Assembly (NCBI GenBank): GCA_018336015.1
Contig: JAGXQZ010000001.1
Coordinates: 1 to 64,000 of the forward strand
Length of the DNA: 64,000 nt
From: Algoriphagus sp.
GTDB taxonomy: Bacteria > Bacteroidota > Bacteroidia > Cytophagales > Cyclobacteriaceae
Reading direction: 5' to 3'
The position numbers were made by a program, and so were the translations under genes. Every line of letters begins with the position of its first letter. The first letter of the stretch is position 1. Under the pieces are notes generated by a model. The model saw only the letters and a list, made by a program, of their open reading frames with translations. It searched no databases and was not told where the DNA came from. This document shows positions 34,588-43,849 of this stretch, one piece after another.

Positions 34588-35796
34588 ATGGAAGCTCAAC
34601 TCGGACTTCGACAAAACTGGAAGCAATTCTCCCTTTTAGTCTTGATTAATGCCTTTGTAGGCGGAATGATAGGGATGGAGCGCTCCATTTTCCCCGACTT
34701 TGCTTCTCAGGAATTTGGATTGGAATCACATGCCGCGATGCTTTCCTTTATTGTGGCATTTGGGCTGAGCAAGTCAGCTACCAATTACTTTTCTGGCCGA
34801 TTTGCCAACCGATATGGTAGGAAAAACTTACTTCTATTCGGTTGGATGATGGTTTTACCAGTTCCATTACTACTCAATTTTGCCGAATCTTGGCCTTGGA
34901 TTATTTTCTCCAACTTGCTCTTAGGGATTAGTCAAGGACTGACTTGGAGCAGTACGGTGGTCATGAAGATTGACCTGGTGGGCGATAAAAACCGTGGTCT
35001 AGCCATGGGCTTGAATGAATTTGCCGGTTATTTGGCTGTAGGATTAGCGGCGGTTTTTAGTGCATATTTAGCATCAGAATACGGAATGAGACCGATACCC
35101 TTCTGGGTAATGATGACCATTGCTCTGATCGGTTTTTTACTTTCCTTTCTTGTAAGAGATACTCGGATTTTTGTCAAAGCTGAAGCAAAGTCAAATGAAT
35201 TGCATCAAGCCAAAGGAGTCTTTTGGAATACTACCTTCAAAGACAAAACCCTTAGCTCAGTTACTCAGGCGGGATTGGTTAATAATCTAAACGATGGAAT
35301 GATTTGGGGACTATTGCCAGTATTGTTGATTTCAAAGGGATTTGAATTGGAAGAAATTGGAAAGATTGCATCGATTTATCCAATCGTTTGGGGAGTTGGT
35401 CAGTTGGTGACGGGTAAAATGGCCGACTATTATTCCAAGAAGCGAATGCTTTTCTGGGGCATGTTGGTTCAAGGATTGGCTATTTTAGGATTGATTTGGT
35501 CAGATTCATATTTCGCTTTCACATTTCTTTCGGTAATTCTTGGTCTGGGTACAGCGGTAGTTTATCCCACTTTTTTGACGGCAATCGCAGCAGGCTGTCA
35601 TCCGATCCAGCGTGCGGAGAGTTTGGGAACCTTCCGGTTTTGGAGAGATTTGGGATATGCAGTTGGAGCCCTGATTTCAGGAGTGTTGGCTGATCAATTT
35701 GGAATCTATGTGGCTGTTGGGTTTATTGGAATAGTGACATTGATTTCATCCTCCGTGATTGGTTTTAGGATGCCATCTCAAGAAAAGAGGTTCTAA
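34588..35796 (+). CDS. MFS transporter
   Basis: A 402-residue, 12-segment major facilitator. The family marks are the loop 2-3 motif SGRFANRYGRKN (a form of G-x-x-x-D-R-x-G-R-R/K) and its repeat in the second half, TGKMADYYSKKRML. Substrate unknown: no drug or sugar signature stands out. It follows a Crp/Fnr regulator on the same strand. The start ATG at 34588 gives a short cytoplasmic N-terminus before the first membrane helix. Confidence 0.88.
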   Translation: MEAQLGLRQNWKQFSLLVLINAFVGGMIGMERSIFPDFASQEFGLESHAAMLSFIVAFGLSKSATNYFSGRFANRYGRKNLLLFGWMMVLPVPLLLNFAESWPWIIFSNLLLGISQGLTWSSTVVMKIDLVGDKNRGLAMGLNEFAGYLAVGLAAVFSAYLASEYGMRPIPFWVMMTIALIGFLLSFLVRDTRIFVKAEAKSNELHQAKGVFWNTTFKDKTLSSVTQAGLVNNLNDGMIWGLLPVLLISKGFELEEIGKIASIYPIVWGVGQLVTGKMADYYSKKRMLFWGMLVQGLAILGLIWSDSYFAFTFLSVILGLGTAVVYPTFLTAIAAGCHPIQRAESLGTFRFWRDLGYAVGALISGVLADQFGIYVAVGFIGIVTLISSSVIGFRMPSQEKRF

Positions 35797-35823
35797 AATG
35801 ACAAGCTTTTAATTGATAATCCG

Positions 35824-35831
35824 TAAATTTG
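35824..35831 (+). promoter_or_regulatory. Candidate -7 element (TAAATTTG) before the small lipoprotein
   Basis: TAAATTTG matches TAnnTTTG and ends 29 nt before the ATG at 35861. No convincing TTTG is found 19-21 nt upstream, so support is partial. Confidence 0.35.
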
Positions 35832-35860
35832 AACATCAATCACTTCAACCTTATCACATC

Positions 35861-36070
35861 ATGAGAAAATTTAGATTTACCATTGCCAGTCTAATGATTG
35901 TTGGATTTCTATCTGCTACGCTTTTCACTTCTTGCGGAGGTAAAAAAGAAGAAGCAGCTGAAGAGGCTACAGAACAAGCTGAGCATCCTACAGAGGGTGG
36001 CGAGCATCCAGCAGGTGGTGAGCATCCAGCTGCAGACAGTACTGCTGCGGATAGTGCTGCTGCTCAGTAA
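35861..36070 (+). CDS. Small His/Glu-rich lipoprotein
   Basis: A 69-residue protein with signal and lipobox LFTSC (Cys25). The mature part is low-complexity: Glu/Ala-rich, then three EHP units (AEHPTEGG, EHPAGG, EHPAADST), ending in SAAAQ. The start at 35861 directly precedes the signal peptide; the frame is open further upstream but without signal-like sequence. Possible metal binding through the histidines is inference only. It is followed at once by a strong terminator. Confidence 0.7.
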   Translation: MRKFRFTIASLMIVGFLSATLFTSCGGKKEEAAEEATEQAEHPTEGGEHPAGGEHPAADSTAADSAAAQ

Positions 36071-36079
36071 GTCAGAAGT

Positions 36080-36121
36080 AAAAAAAGAGGCCCGATTTAC
36101 AAAATCGGGCCTCTTTTTTTT
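36080..36121. terminator. Bidirectional terminator between lipoprotein and transglutaminase-like genes
   Basis: A-run, AGAGGCCCGATTT, a 4-nt loop ACAA, AATCGGGCCTCT and a T-run, between converging genes. Confidence 0.9.
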
Positions 36122-36131
36122 GTTCTTTATT

Positions 36132-37466
36132 TTAGGATTTTCTTTGGAAAGTAAAAATAGTAGGAGCTTTGACTTCCTTACCGTCAATCTCCAAATAAGG
36201 ATAAGCTAAAAAATTAATGGGTCCTTGAGATGGGCCGGGATTGAGTTCCAAATCTCGTCCTCTGGTAAATTCAATTCGATTTGCCGGATGTCTTCCAAAA
36301 TAATAAGTGGCCAAGGCTGTGTATTTATTGGCTTCGGAGATATCAACAGGCCACCATTTGCCATCAGCATAGAACTCCGCCCAGCAATGGTATCCGTCGA
36401 TCCCTCCTTCATTGCGATCAGATGGAATTGACGCTCCAATGGCAAAACGGGCAGGAATACCCACCGACCGTGCCAAGGAAATAAAGAAAGAGTGAAATTC
36501 AGAGCAATTTCCAGTTTTGGAATCACAGGCATAGTTGGAATCTCCACGTCCAAAGTCCCCAAATTTCATGTAGCGCATGTTGTCAATAATGTAATCGTAT
36601 AGCGCGCGGGCTTGAACCAAGTGGGAATCATTGAGTTTTGCCCCCAAGGTTTCTTTGGCAATCTGCTCAAAACGACCGCCTTTTGGCATCAATTTGTTGG
36701 AAACTAGGTCAATTTTAGGATCCGGAGCAGGTGCCTCGTAAGGTGTTTTTTCACGTCGCTGCACGGCATAGGAAATCTCAATGGTTTTCCCGCTGTCTTC
36801 CGGTTTGAGCTCCAGATATAATACTTTGTTTCGGTTCACTTGATCCAAGAGTTGACTGGATTTTCCGGGGACTTTCATGTCCAACAGCTGCACTTCCTGA
36901 AAATCATCTGAAAGTGCGATGGGAATCCATATCTCTGCTTTTTCCTTTAACTCAGGAATATTCACAGTATAGTAAAATTCAAAATTGTCCTTTCCCTCAA
37001 TGACACCGAGGAGATTATTGTCAGCTTGTTCGAGTGGCATTCTGTACCAGGTTTTATCTTCTTTTTGTTTCCAACTGTAAAATGGCTTTCCGTTCAGTTT
37101 GTGCACAGTGGTCTGAGTCACCGTCATTTCACCGGGTTTTCCTTCCATGAAAAAATCCACGTCATATACGTCGCCCTTTTCATCCACTAAATCCACACAG
37201 GCAAAATGACTGTCAGGGCCAAGGTTAGAAAGGTATTCGGTGTGAACCCGTACCAGTTTCATCCGGAGGTCATGGTTTTCATCTTTTACCGGAAAAACAC
37301 CTCCATTTTCAGCGGTTTTTTGATCGATGAAGGATTTGATTCCGGCTTCGATTTCGGCGATTTCAATTTTGGGACCGGAAATTATGGCTTTTTCCTCTTT
37401 TTCTTTTTGAGGAGCAGCGCAGGAGAAAAGCAGTGCGAACAGTCCGTAGGAAAAGATTTTTTTCAT
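36132..37466 (-). CDS. Transglutaminase-like lipoprotein
   Basis: A 444-residue protein with lipobox ALLFSC (Cys16). The C-terminal half has the transglutaminase-like triad: Cys near 318 in TGNCSEFHSFF, His near 360 in GYHCWAEF, and Asp near 374 in PVDISE. The N-terminal part (about 30-230) is a beta-rich domain seen in Bacteroidota transglutaminase proteins. Many relatives act as cysteine proteases or peptidoglycan/peptide-handling enzymes rather than cross-linkers; the exact reaction is unknown. It lies 9 bp downstream of madM and may be co-transcribed with it. Confidence 0.86.
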   Translation of the reverse strand: MKKIFSYGLFALLFSCAAPQKEKEEKAIISGPKIEIAEIEAGIKSFIDQKTAENGGVFPVKDENHDLRMKLVRVHTEYLSNLGPDSHFACVDLVDEKGDVYDVDFFMEGKPGEMTVTQTTVHKLNGKPFYSWKQKEDKTWYRMPLEQADNNLLGVIEGKDNFEFYYTVNIPELKEKAEIWIPIALSDDFQEVQLLDMKVPGKSSQLLDQVNRNKVLYLELKPEDSGKTIEISYAVQRREKTPYEAPAPDPKIDLVSNKLMPKGGRFEQIAKETLGAKLNDSHLVQARALYDYIIDNMRYMKFGDFGRGDSNYACDSKTGNCSEFHSFFISLARSVGIPARFAIGASIPSDRNEGGIDGYHCWAEFYADGKWWPVDISEANKYTALATYYFGRHPANRIEFTRGRDLELNPGPSQGPINFLAYPYLEIDGKEVKAPTIFTFQRKS

Positions 37467-37475
37467 AGTGAGTTT

Positions 37476-38246
37476 TCAGCTTAATAGCCAATTTAATATC
37501 AAATAAAAGAGGGAAGGACACACCAAACAACCCAAACCCGTGTAAAAGGTTGCTGTGACTGCCCCATAAGGAACTAATTTGGGATCTGTGGCTGCAAGTC
37601 CTGCCGCCACTCCGCTGGATGTACCCATGATTCCTCCAAATGCCATGGCTGCACCCGGAGAATCTAGGCCTATTTTTTTGGCAAGAATAGGTGTGAAAAT
37701 CGTCACCGCGATGGTTTTAACCACGCCCGAACCAATACTAAGGGCAATCACTTCCGAACTCGCACCGATTGCTCCACCTGTAACCGGCCCTACGATATAG
37801 GTGCATGCACCGGCCCCAATCGTACACAAGCTTACTGCATCCCGATACCCCATCAACCAAGCCAAAGCAACACCTCCAAGGAAAAATACACCGATACCGA
37901 AGACCAAGGAAATCATTCCTATCCATCCGCTTTTTCGGATTAAGAAAAAACTTGCACCAGAGGCAGTCGCTACGATGGCAAAATCCCGGAACATAGAGCC
38001 GCCAAGCAGTGAAAGGCCTTGAAAAAGCTTTAAATCTGCTAATCCTTTTTCCCCATCTCCTAATAATCCTCCTAAATAACCGAATACCAAGGCCAAGAAA
38101 ATAGCGATGGCTGATCCAGGTATCCTGGAAGCCAAGACTTTTTTGGAAAATACATCTGTAATCCAAGTCAATAGTCCAACCAGAAGGAAGGCGACAATCA
38201 AGCCGTTTTTGTCGATCAATTTTAGCAGTTCCTCCATTTCAGTCAA
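37476..38246 (-). CDS. madM: Malonate transporter subunit MadM
   Basis: A 256-residue, highly hydrophobic protein with about seven or eight membrane segments. Gly-rich helices (YIVGPVTGGAIGASSEVIAL, GGIMGTSSGVAAGLA) match MadM of the sodium-dependent malonate carrier MadLM. It overlaps the 3' end of the MadL gene by 8 bp. The following synthetase gene context supports malonate uptake. Confidence 0.88.
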   Translation of the reverse strand: MTEMEELLKLIDKNGLIVAFLLVGLLTWITDVFSKKVLASRIPGSAIAIFLALVFGYLGGLLGDGEKGLADLKLFQGLSLLGGSMFRDFAIVATASGASFFLIRKSGWIGMISLVFGIGVFFLGGVALAWLMGYRDAVSLCTIGAGACTYIVGPVTGGAIGASSEVIALSIGSGVVKTIAVTIFTPILAKKIGLDSPGAAMAFGGIMGTSSGVAAGLAATDPKLVPYGAVTATFYTGLGCLVCPSLFYLILNWLLS

Positions 38247-38595
38247 ACTTCACGGATTTGATCAATACCTTAAAAACCCAAAAAGCAAGGAAAACCGGAA
38301 TCGTCCCGGCCAAAATGGCTAATATTCCCGAGGAAAGGGCTGATTTTACATTGAGGCTAGCAGCCATCGCAATGACTACAGGAATGTAAAGCTTATTCCA
38401 AAACTCAATTCCAAATTCCAACTCATCCTTCCACCATCCCTTCTTTACAAATCCTTCCTTTACCAAAATCAAAAATATCATGGCAAAACCCACACCTCCT
38501 ACATTGGCATCAATGCCAAGAAGGGTGCCCAATAAATCACCCATCCACATGCCAAGTAGAAAAGTGAATGAAAGTAAAGCGAGGCCTTTGATCAT
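38239..38595 (-). CDS. madL: Malonate transporter subunit MadL
   Basis: A 118-residue membrane protein with four predicted helices. The order of LGMWMGDLLGTLLGIDANVG, VGFAMIFLILV and NKLYIPVVIAMAASLNVKSA matches the MadL family. It works with MadM as a two-component malonate carrier. The gene overlaps madM by 8 bp, so translation is likely coupled. Confidence 0.9.
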   Translation of the reverse strand: MIKGLALLSFTFLLGMWMGDLLGTLLGIDANVGGVGFAMIFLILVKEGFVKKGWWKDELEFGIEFWNKLYIPVVIAMAASLNVKSALSSGILAILAGTIPVFLAFWVFKVLIKSVKFD

Positions 38596-38629
38596 AAATA
38601 GAGGCGAGTTTTAGGGAATTGACTGAAGG

Positions 38630-40111
38630 TTAAACAAAGAGTTTTTTGAGGTCGTTCTTGACGACTTTACCCATGGCATTGCGGGGAAGTTCGTCAAGGA
38701 TAAGGTATTTCCTTGGAGTTTTATAGGCGGGCATTTGTTCTCTCATCCACTGGTTGAGGACTTGGCTGTTGATTTCTCCCAAAGGAATAAGCGCTGCTAC
38801 TACTAATTCGCCCCATTCTTCATCAGGAACTCCCACTACGCTACAGTCTTTGATCAGGGGATGCTTTCGCAAAACTTCTTCGATCTCCAAAGCAGATATT
38901 TTATAACCTCCTGATTTGATGATGTCGACTGAGTCTCTGCCCAAAATACGGTAATAGCCTTCCTCGACTATTGCAATGTCTCCGGTTTTGAACCAACCAT
39001 CCGAAGTGAAAGTCTTGGCTGTGGCTTCTGCTTTACCCCAATATTCTTTGAAAACAGACGGTCCTTTGATCTGTATTTCTCCGGGCTGACCTGCAGGTAC
39101 TTCTTCATTTTTTTCATCGACCAATCTGGCTTGTACTTCCGGAAGAGGTTTTCCAATGAAGCCAGCTCTTCTTTCACCATCATACGGATTGCTTATTGCC
39201 ATGCCGATTTCAGTCATGCCATAGCGCTCAAGCAGGTAATGCCCTGAGATTTTTTGCCAAGTTTCCATGACAGACACGGGCAAGGCGGCCGAACCTGAAA
39301 CCATCAATCGGAAGCGCTTCATACACTCATGAAGCTGAATTTTCTCAGATTCTGAACGAGATTCAAATTCAGTCACCAACTTGAAATAGATGGTAGGTAC
39401 TGCCATGAATACATTGATTTTTCCTTCAAGAAAAAGTTCAAAAACCTGCTTGGCATCAAAAGGATGAAGAAAATGAACAGTAGCTCCCGCCCAAAGTGCA
39501 CAAGACATCACATTGATGATGCCATGTACATGGTGGAGTGGGAGTAGGCATAGCGTGTAATCCTCTGCGGTCCATTTCCAAGCCTGAATCAGCGTGCTTA
39601 CCTGAGATTCGATATTGGCATGCGTGGTCAATACGCCTTTGGGTAGGCTTGTCGTGCCAGAGGTGTAAAGGATCATGGCTCCACGGTCAGTGGATAGGTC
39701 AGGGAGAATTGTAGGAGAGATTGGTTTTTGAAGATCCATCAAGGTCAGCCACCTGAGATTTTTATCTAGCGCATACTCTTTCAGAATACCTTCATATTCT
39801 TGGCCTGCAATAATGATTTCTGCTTGAGTATCTTCGATGACGTAGGCCAGCGAGGGAAGAGGATAAGTAATGCAAAGTGGAACAGCTATACCTCCGGCTT
39901 TCCAGATTCCCCATTGCACGGCCGTGTAGTCAATCCCCGGAGTAACCATAAATGCCACACGCGCTTCGTTTAGGTCGGTTTTACCCTCTAAAAGGTGAGT
40001 AGCCACCTGTTGGCTGCGTAGCGTAAGTTCTTGATAATTATGTGCACCGAGTGAATCGATGATAGCTGTTTTTGAGGGGTTTAAAAGGGCTTGGGTAAAT
40101 AGGCGAAGCAT
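38630..40111 (-). CDS. AMP-forming acyl-CoA synthetase, probable malonyl-CoA synthetase (MatB-like)
   Basis: A 493-residue ANL-superfamily ligase. The P-loop-like motif is ILYTSGTTSLPKG; RYGMTEIGMA, the hinge DGWFKTGDIA and the C-terminal catalytic Lys in RNAMGKVVKNDL complete the set. Length (about 500) and gene order directly before madL-madM suggest it activates imported malonate to malonyl-CoA; this specificity is inferred. The frame is open 49 codons upstream, but that stretch runs through a terminator of the neighbouring gene, so the start is placed at 40111 (MLRLFTQ). No malonyl-CoA decarboxylase gene is seen nearby. Confidence 0.88.
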   Translation of the reverse strand: MLRLFTQALLNPSKTAIIDSLGAHNYQELTLRSQQVATHLLEGKTDLNEARVAFMVTPGIDYTAVQWGIWKAGGIAVPLCITYPLPSLAYVIEDTQAEIIIAGQEYEGILKEYALDKNLRWLTLMDLQKPISPTILPDLSTDRGAMILYTSGTTSLPKGVLTTHANIESQVSTLIQAWKWTAEDYTLCLLPLHHVHGIINVMSCALWAGATVHFLHPFDAKQVFELFLEGKINVFMAVPTIYFKLVTEFESRSESEKIQLHECMKRFRLMVSGSAALPVSVMETWQKISGHYLLERYGMTEIGMAISNPYDGERRAGFIGKPLPEVQARLVDEKNEEVPAGQPGEIQIKGPSVFKEYWGKAEATAKTFTSDGWFKTGDIAIVEEGYYRILGRDSVDIIKSGGYKISALEIEEVLRKHPLIKDCSVVGVPDEEWGELVVAALIPLGEINSQVLNQWMREQMPAYKTPRKYLILDELPRNAMGKVVKNDLKKLFV

Positions 40112-40159
40112 GAATTCAGAATTTTGGGGAAGATAAAAAAACGCAGTGGATTCAGGCTT

Positions 40160-40192
40160 TCCAAAAATAAAAAAGCCTGATTCAATCAGGCT
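40160..40192 (-). terminator. Terminator of the 40215-40616 gene
   Basis: On the minus strand AAGCCTGATT, a single G and AATCAGGCTT are followed by a T-rich tract (40160-40170). The hairpin arms are at 40171-40180 and 40182-40191. Confidence 0.8.
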
Positions 40193-40214
40193 TAAAGTGG
40201 GTGGAATTACTCCT

Positions 40215-40616
40215 TTACGGTTTTTTCCAGGAAGATCGGGTTCCTTCATTGAGGTCAAAGACCAAGTAAAGTCTCTCCGGTTTTTTAAAAGATCGAGTAG
40301 ATTCGTAAATACAGTCTACACTATACTCATTGGCTAAAGTGTGTTCCTCCCATTTTCCTTCGTACTGCGCATAGTTGATCACCGTGATTTCATGATATCC
40401 CTTTGGGACATCTACCGTAAATGATCCGGTTTTACTTTCAAGAGTTTCCGGTGATACACCGATTTCTCTGCCATCTATCCAAACGGATGTTCGGGTCAGA
40501 TGATCAAAGCCATCTTCAATTCCTGTGAATTTCACAAAAACGGTCAGCTTGGTGGTTTGAGCAAATGTCAATTGAAAAGAAAAGGCCAATAAAGCCAGCA
40601 AAAGAAGTTTTTTCAT
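40215..40616 (-). CDS. Exported protein of unknown function
   Basis: A 133-residue protein with a clear signal peptide (MKKLLLLALLAFS..., ending near TFAQ) and a mature part predicted as a small beta-sandwich (TKLTVFVKFTG, SVWIDGREIG, VPKGYHEITVINYAQYEG). I recognise no family. The second half resembles the PEGA-like pattern of 'ESKTGSFTVDVPKGYHEI', which is weak. Its own terminator and signal peptide support it as a real single-gene unit. Confidence 0.7.
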   Translation of the reverse strand: MKKLLLLALLAFSFQLTFAQTTKLTVFVKFTGIEDGFDHLTRTSVWIDGREIGVSPETLESKTGSFTVDVPKGYHEITVINYAQYEGKWEEHTLANEYSVDCIYESTRSFKKPERLYLVFDLNEGTRSSWKKP

Positions 40617-40761
40617 CTGATTAAATAGATTGGAACCGGGTTAAACTCCATTCGCTAAAGGTATGGATTTGGAAAAAAGTAAGGGTAAGGATAGGCATAC
40701 GGAGAAATCCGTATTCTTTCACTTAGGGAGGAATTTCCTGGTCGACTTTGATAGAAAAGTA

Positions 40762-40788
40762 AAAAGACAGCTTGATGAGCTGTCTTTT
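40762..40788. terminator. Terminator downstream of pgl
   Basis: AAAAGACAGCT, loop TGATG and AGCTGTCTTTT form a perfect 11-bp stem just after the pgl stop codon (minus strand). Confidence 0.8.
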
Positions 40789-40792
40789 CCGA

Positions 40793-41491
40793 TTATGATT
40801 TCGAGAGATGTTTAGCTGCGGCCCGATCAGCAAAAATGGTAGCATGAGTCGGGTTTACTTTCCCCGCCGGAATACCTGGATCTTGCTGGAGAAGTCGTTG
40901 GAGCATTTCGGCTTTTTCTTCTCCTGTAACCAGCCAAAGGATTTCTTTAGCACGGTTGATCAGGGGATAGGTCATGGTCATACGCATTCGGCCTTGGTAG
41001 GGGAATGCAGTCATGGCAATATCCGAATCAGTCACCTCGCAAACCGAATCTCCGGGAATCAGAGAGGCTGTATGCCCATCGGCACCCATGCCCAAATGAA
41101 TAAGATCCAACTCTCCCTGTTCTGCCACTTTCCGAATAGCCTCTTCGTAGGCTTTGGTTTCCTCATCGAGGTTTTCGGAGATGACATGCATGGGGAATAC
41201 GTTGATTCGGGTCATAATACCCGATCCTTCTATGGATTTGAACAATTGGGTGAGGTTTCGCTCCTCATTTCCATCGGGGGCAACTCGCTCATCCACTTGA
41301 AAGAGAAACACTTTTTCCCATCTCAATTTGGCTTTAGCCAAGATCTTGAGCATCTGCCAAGGTGTCTTTCCTCCACTGATGGCCATTGTAAAACTGCCTT
41401 TGGTCAGAATAGCAGTTCTGATTTTTTCTTCAATGTACTGAGCGGCTTTCTCTGCTACTTCGTCCGAATTATTAAAAATTTCCAGTGTCAT
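40793..41491 (-). CDS. pgl: 6-phosphogluconolactonase
   Basis: A 232-residue protein of the SugarP_isomerase/NagB-like fold that opens 6-phosphogluconolactone to 6-phosphogluconate. DevB/Pgl signatures include MAISGGKTPWQML, FQVDERVAPDGNEERN, LDLIHLGMGADGHTASLIPG and MTMTYPLINRAKEI. It starts 1 bp after the zwf stop, so the two consecutive enzymes of the oxidative pentose phosphate pathway are one unit. Confidence 0.95.
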   Translation of the reverse strand: MTLEIFNNSDEVAEKAAQYIEEKIRTAILTKGSFTMAISGGKTPWQMLKILAKAKLRWEKVFLFQVDERVAPDGNEERNLTQLFKSIEGSGIMTRINVFPMHVISENLDEETKAYEEAIRKVAEQGELDLIHLGMGADGHTASLIPGDSVCEVTDSDIAMTAFPYQGRMRMTMTYPLINRAKEILWLVTGEEKAEMLQRLLQQDPGIPAGKVNPTHATIFADRAAAKHLSKS

Positions 41492-41492
41492 A

Positions 41493-42872
41493 TTATTTTT
41501 TGTTTACCACAGGATTGTTCCAGCCTCCCGTGGGTACGATCAATTCATTGACTTGGTCGGGACCCCAGTTTCCCGGTTCGTACTCAAATACCGGATAGTC
41601 AGATTTTAGGTAATCATCCACGATCTTCCAGGCCTCTTCGACATAATCTTGTCGTGCAAAATGAGTCGGATCTCCCGCCATCGCATCGGTGAGTACACGC
41701 TCATAAGCATCCTTTTCATTGGGGAAAGGAGTAGGATTTCCCTGAATTTCAGACAATACCGAAGACATATCTTCCCCCTGCGCCATAATCAACATGCCGA
41801 AGGCAACCGTCACATCAGGGCTGATTCGGAAACGGATATGATTGGGTTGGGATGCGATCGAGGAATAGGCTGAAGGTAAATGTTTGAATTTGACCAGGAT
41901 CTCAGTGCAGGTGACAGGCAGGTACTTACCGGCCCGGATATAAAAAGGTACACCTTCCCAACGAGGCGAGTCGATATGGAGTCTCATGGCTGCGAAGGTT
42001 TCCGTTTTGGAGTTGGGCTGAACTGCCTTTTCTCCCAAATAGCCTTTGTATTGGCCTTTGACCACGTCTTGGGCTTTGAGAGGAGCAATAGCTTTGAGCA
42101 CTTTTACCTTTTCATCCCGGATGGATTCGCTGTCCAGAGCTTTGGGTGGTTCCATGGTCAGGTTGCAAAGAATCTGGAACAGGTGGTTTTGAATGACATC
42201 GCGGATGGCGCCTGTGACATCGTAGAATGCACCCCGGCTTTGGATTCCAAAATCTTCGGCCATCGTGATTTCCATGGACTCGATGTGGGTTTTGTTCCAA
42301 ACGGGTTCGAGCAGGGAATTGACAAAGCGGAAAAAGACAATGTTGTTTACCGGCCGCTTGCCTAGGTAATGGTCGATTCGGTAGATTGCGCTTTCCGAAA
42401 ACTTGGAAAGGAGCACTTTATTCAGTGCACTCGCTGACTCAAAATCGGTCCCAAAAGGCTTTTCCACAATCACTCTGGCACCTTTGGCACAGCCTGATAG
42501 ATCCAATTGCTCGACGATTTTGGGAAAAAGGACAGGAGGGATGGCTAGGTAGTGAGTAGGATTTTTGGCATTTCCCAAAGCCTCTCGGATTCTTATAAAG
42601 GTCTGTGTATCGGTATAGTCACCGCCCACAAACCCAAGGAGGCTGTAGAATTTGGCAAACGATTCTTCATCGTATTGGCCGTATTTCTGCACACTTTCTT
42701 TGGCCCTTGCTCTGAGTTTTTCCAGGTCATAATCGCCTCTGGCTACTCCGATGATAGGGGAATTGAGATTCCCTCTTTTGACCATCAAATGCAAGGCAGG
42801 GAATATTTTTTTATAAGCCAGATCGCCTGTTGCACCATAAAATACCAGCGCGTCTGATTTTACTTGAGCCAT
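41493..42872 (-). CDS. zwf: Glucose-6-phosphate 1-dehydrogenase
   Basis: A 459-residue enzyme that oxidises glucose-6-phosphate to the lactone with NAD(P)+. The dinucleotide-binding motif is [17 protein letters not shown] at residues 10-26, and the active-site motif is [20 protein letters not shown] and the C-terminal [21 protein letters not shown] complete the family pattern. It is about 30-50 residues shorter than E. coli Zwf, but all core motifs are present. The partner pgl follows at 1 bp, and a glucokinase gene lies upstream. Confidence 0.95.
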   Translation of the reverse strand: MAQVKSDALVFYGATGDLAYKKIFPALHLMVKRGNLNSPIIGVARGDYDLEKLRARAKESVQKYGQYDEESFAKFYSLLGFVGGDYTDTQTFIRIREALGNAKNPTHYLAIPPVLFPKIVEQLDLSGCAKGARVIVEKPFGTDFESASALNKVLLSKFSESAIYRIDHYLGKRPVNNIVFFRFVNSLLEPVWNKTHIESMEITMAEDFGIQSRGAFYDVTGAIRDVIQNHLFQILCNLTMEPPKALDSESIRDEKVKVLKAIAPLKAQDVVKGQYKGYLGEKAVQPNSKTETFAAMRLHIDSPRWEGVPFYIRAGKYLPVTCTEILVKFKHLPSAYSSIASQPNHIRFRISPDVTVAFGMLIMAQGEDMSSVLSEIQGNPTPFPNEKDAYERVLTDAMAGDPTHFARQDYVEEAWKIVDDYLKSDYPVFEYEPGNWGPDQVNELIVPTGGWNNPVVNKK

Positions 42873-42948
42873 AAATAGCTTGTGATATTGCGTTGAGATA
42901 AAATGAAATTGGAAGAAAATAGAACCTTCAAAGGAGTTTTATAGGAAA

Positions 42949-43608
42949 TCAAACCTTAAAAGATCGCTCCCATAACCGGAAGCCACCAGTGAATGCATTT
43001 TTGTTTGATCCAAGTCTACAGTCAGCAGGGATTTCTTCCAGCAGTTTGGAATTTCCTCCTCCTAGCACAATTTGATCTGGCTGAAAACAGTGTCTAAAGT
43101 GATCGATGGTCAAGTAAACCATCTCCATCCATTTTTTCTTGCCTAATTTTTTCAAGGCTGCATTGCCTACGTGAGTTTCAAAAGTTCCCATTTTAAACGG
43201 GAGATGTCCGCCTTCCAGCGGCAGTAGTAGGTCTTCAAAAACCATAGCTGTACCTAGGCCTGTACCAAAACCCATGAATAAAAGTTTGCCTCCTTCATAG
43301 CTTCCAAGTGCCTGCATCACTGCATCATTGATAATTTTTACCGGACAACCAAAGGCTTTTTCAAAATCAAATCCTTTCCATCCGCCACCCATATTGACAG
43401 GGTCAGCTTCTATTTTACCGTGTTTTACTACGCCAGGAAATCCGATTGAAATCACCTCATACTTCCAATTTTTGGCGGCTTCTTTGACCAGAGGTACTAG
43501 TTCTTCCGGTCTGAAGTCGTTGCCAGACGGGATTTTGATCCGTTCGGGCTGACCGGTAGCTAGAATTTTGATGTTGGATCCTCCTATGTCAATGACCAGT
43601 ACATTCAT
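42949..43608 (-). CDS. ppgK: ROK-type glucokinase, probable polyphosphate glucokinase
   Basis: A 219-residue sugar kinase of the ASKHA fold. Phosphate-binding strands are VIDIGGSNIKIL at the N-terminus and LFMGFGTGLGTAMV in the middle. The catalytic Asp is in IINDAVMQALG, and LPLEGGHLPFK corresponds to the sugar site. The short length and lack of the ROK zinc motif resemble polyphosphate/ATP glucokinases (PpgK); the phosphate donor cannot be decided from sequence. It would make glucose-6-phosphate for the zwf product downstream (76 bp away). Confidence 0.82.
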   Translation of the reverse strand: MNVLVIDIGGSNIKILATGQPERIKIPSGNDFRPEELVPLVKEAAKNWKYEVISIGFPGVVKHGKIEADPVNMGGGWKGFDFEKAFGCPVKIINDAVMQALGSYEGGKLLFMGFGTGLGTAMVFEDLLLPLEGGHLPFKMGTFETHVGNAALKKLGKKKWMEMVYLTIDHFRHCFQPDQIVLGGGNSKLLEEIPADCRLGSNKNAFTGGFRLWERSFKV

Positions 43609-43849
43609 TCTTTTGAGTCAGGTTTGATTTTGACGGGTAAGGCAGCCCGTAGCAGATTTAGGTTTCAAAGCTTAAAGATAGTATATACTGAGTGGAGATG
43701 CAGAATTAAATTTTGATTCTAAGCTTCTTAGTCAATTTAACCGAATTAAAAATCAATGGTTTAGGTTTGAGAAAAATTAAAGACTAATGGTTTGATTTAA
43801 TATAAAAATGAAAAAGGCGAGTGTTGCTCGCCTTTTTTGATGAGATGAT
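43609..43849. other. AT-rich spacer with terminator, no gene seen
   Basis: About 240 bp of AT-rich DNA upstream of ppgK and downstream of the F420-reductase-like gene. AATGGTTTAGGTTTGA and TAATGGTTTGATTTAA form a short imperfect direct repeat near 43755-43800. Apart from the terminator at 43811 nothing is supported. Confidence 0.5.
43811..43838 (-). terminator. Terminator of the F420-reductase-like gene
   Basis: AAAAAGGCGAG, loop TGTTG and CTCGCCTTTTTT, immediately downstream of the minus-strand gene ending at 43850. Confidence 0.85.

Noticed and set aside
40112..40258. Upstream extension of the acyl-CoA synthetase
   Set aside because: The extension reads through the terminator hairpin of the neighbouring gene, and family members begin near MLRLFTQ.
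40808..41551. Plus-strand frame of 247 codons opposite pgl/zwf
   Set aside because: Covers pgl antisense and carries no recognisable domain; pgl and zwf motifs on the other strand are certain.
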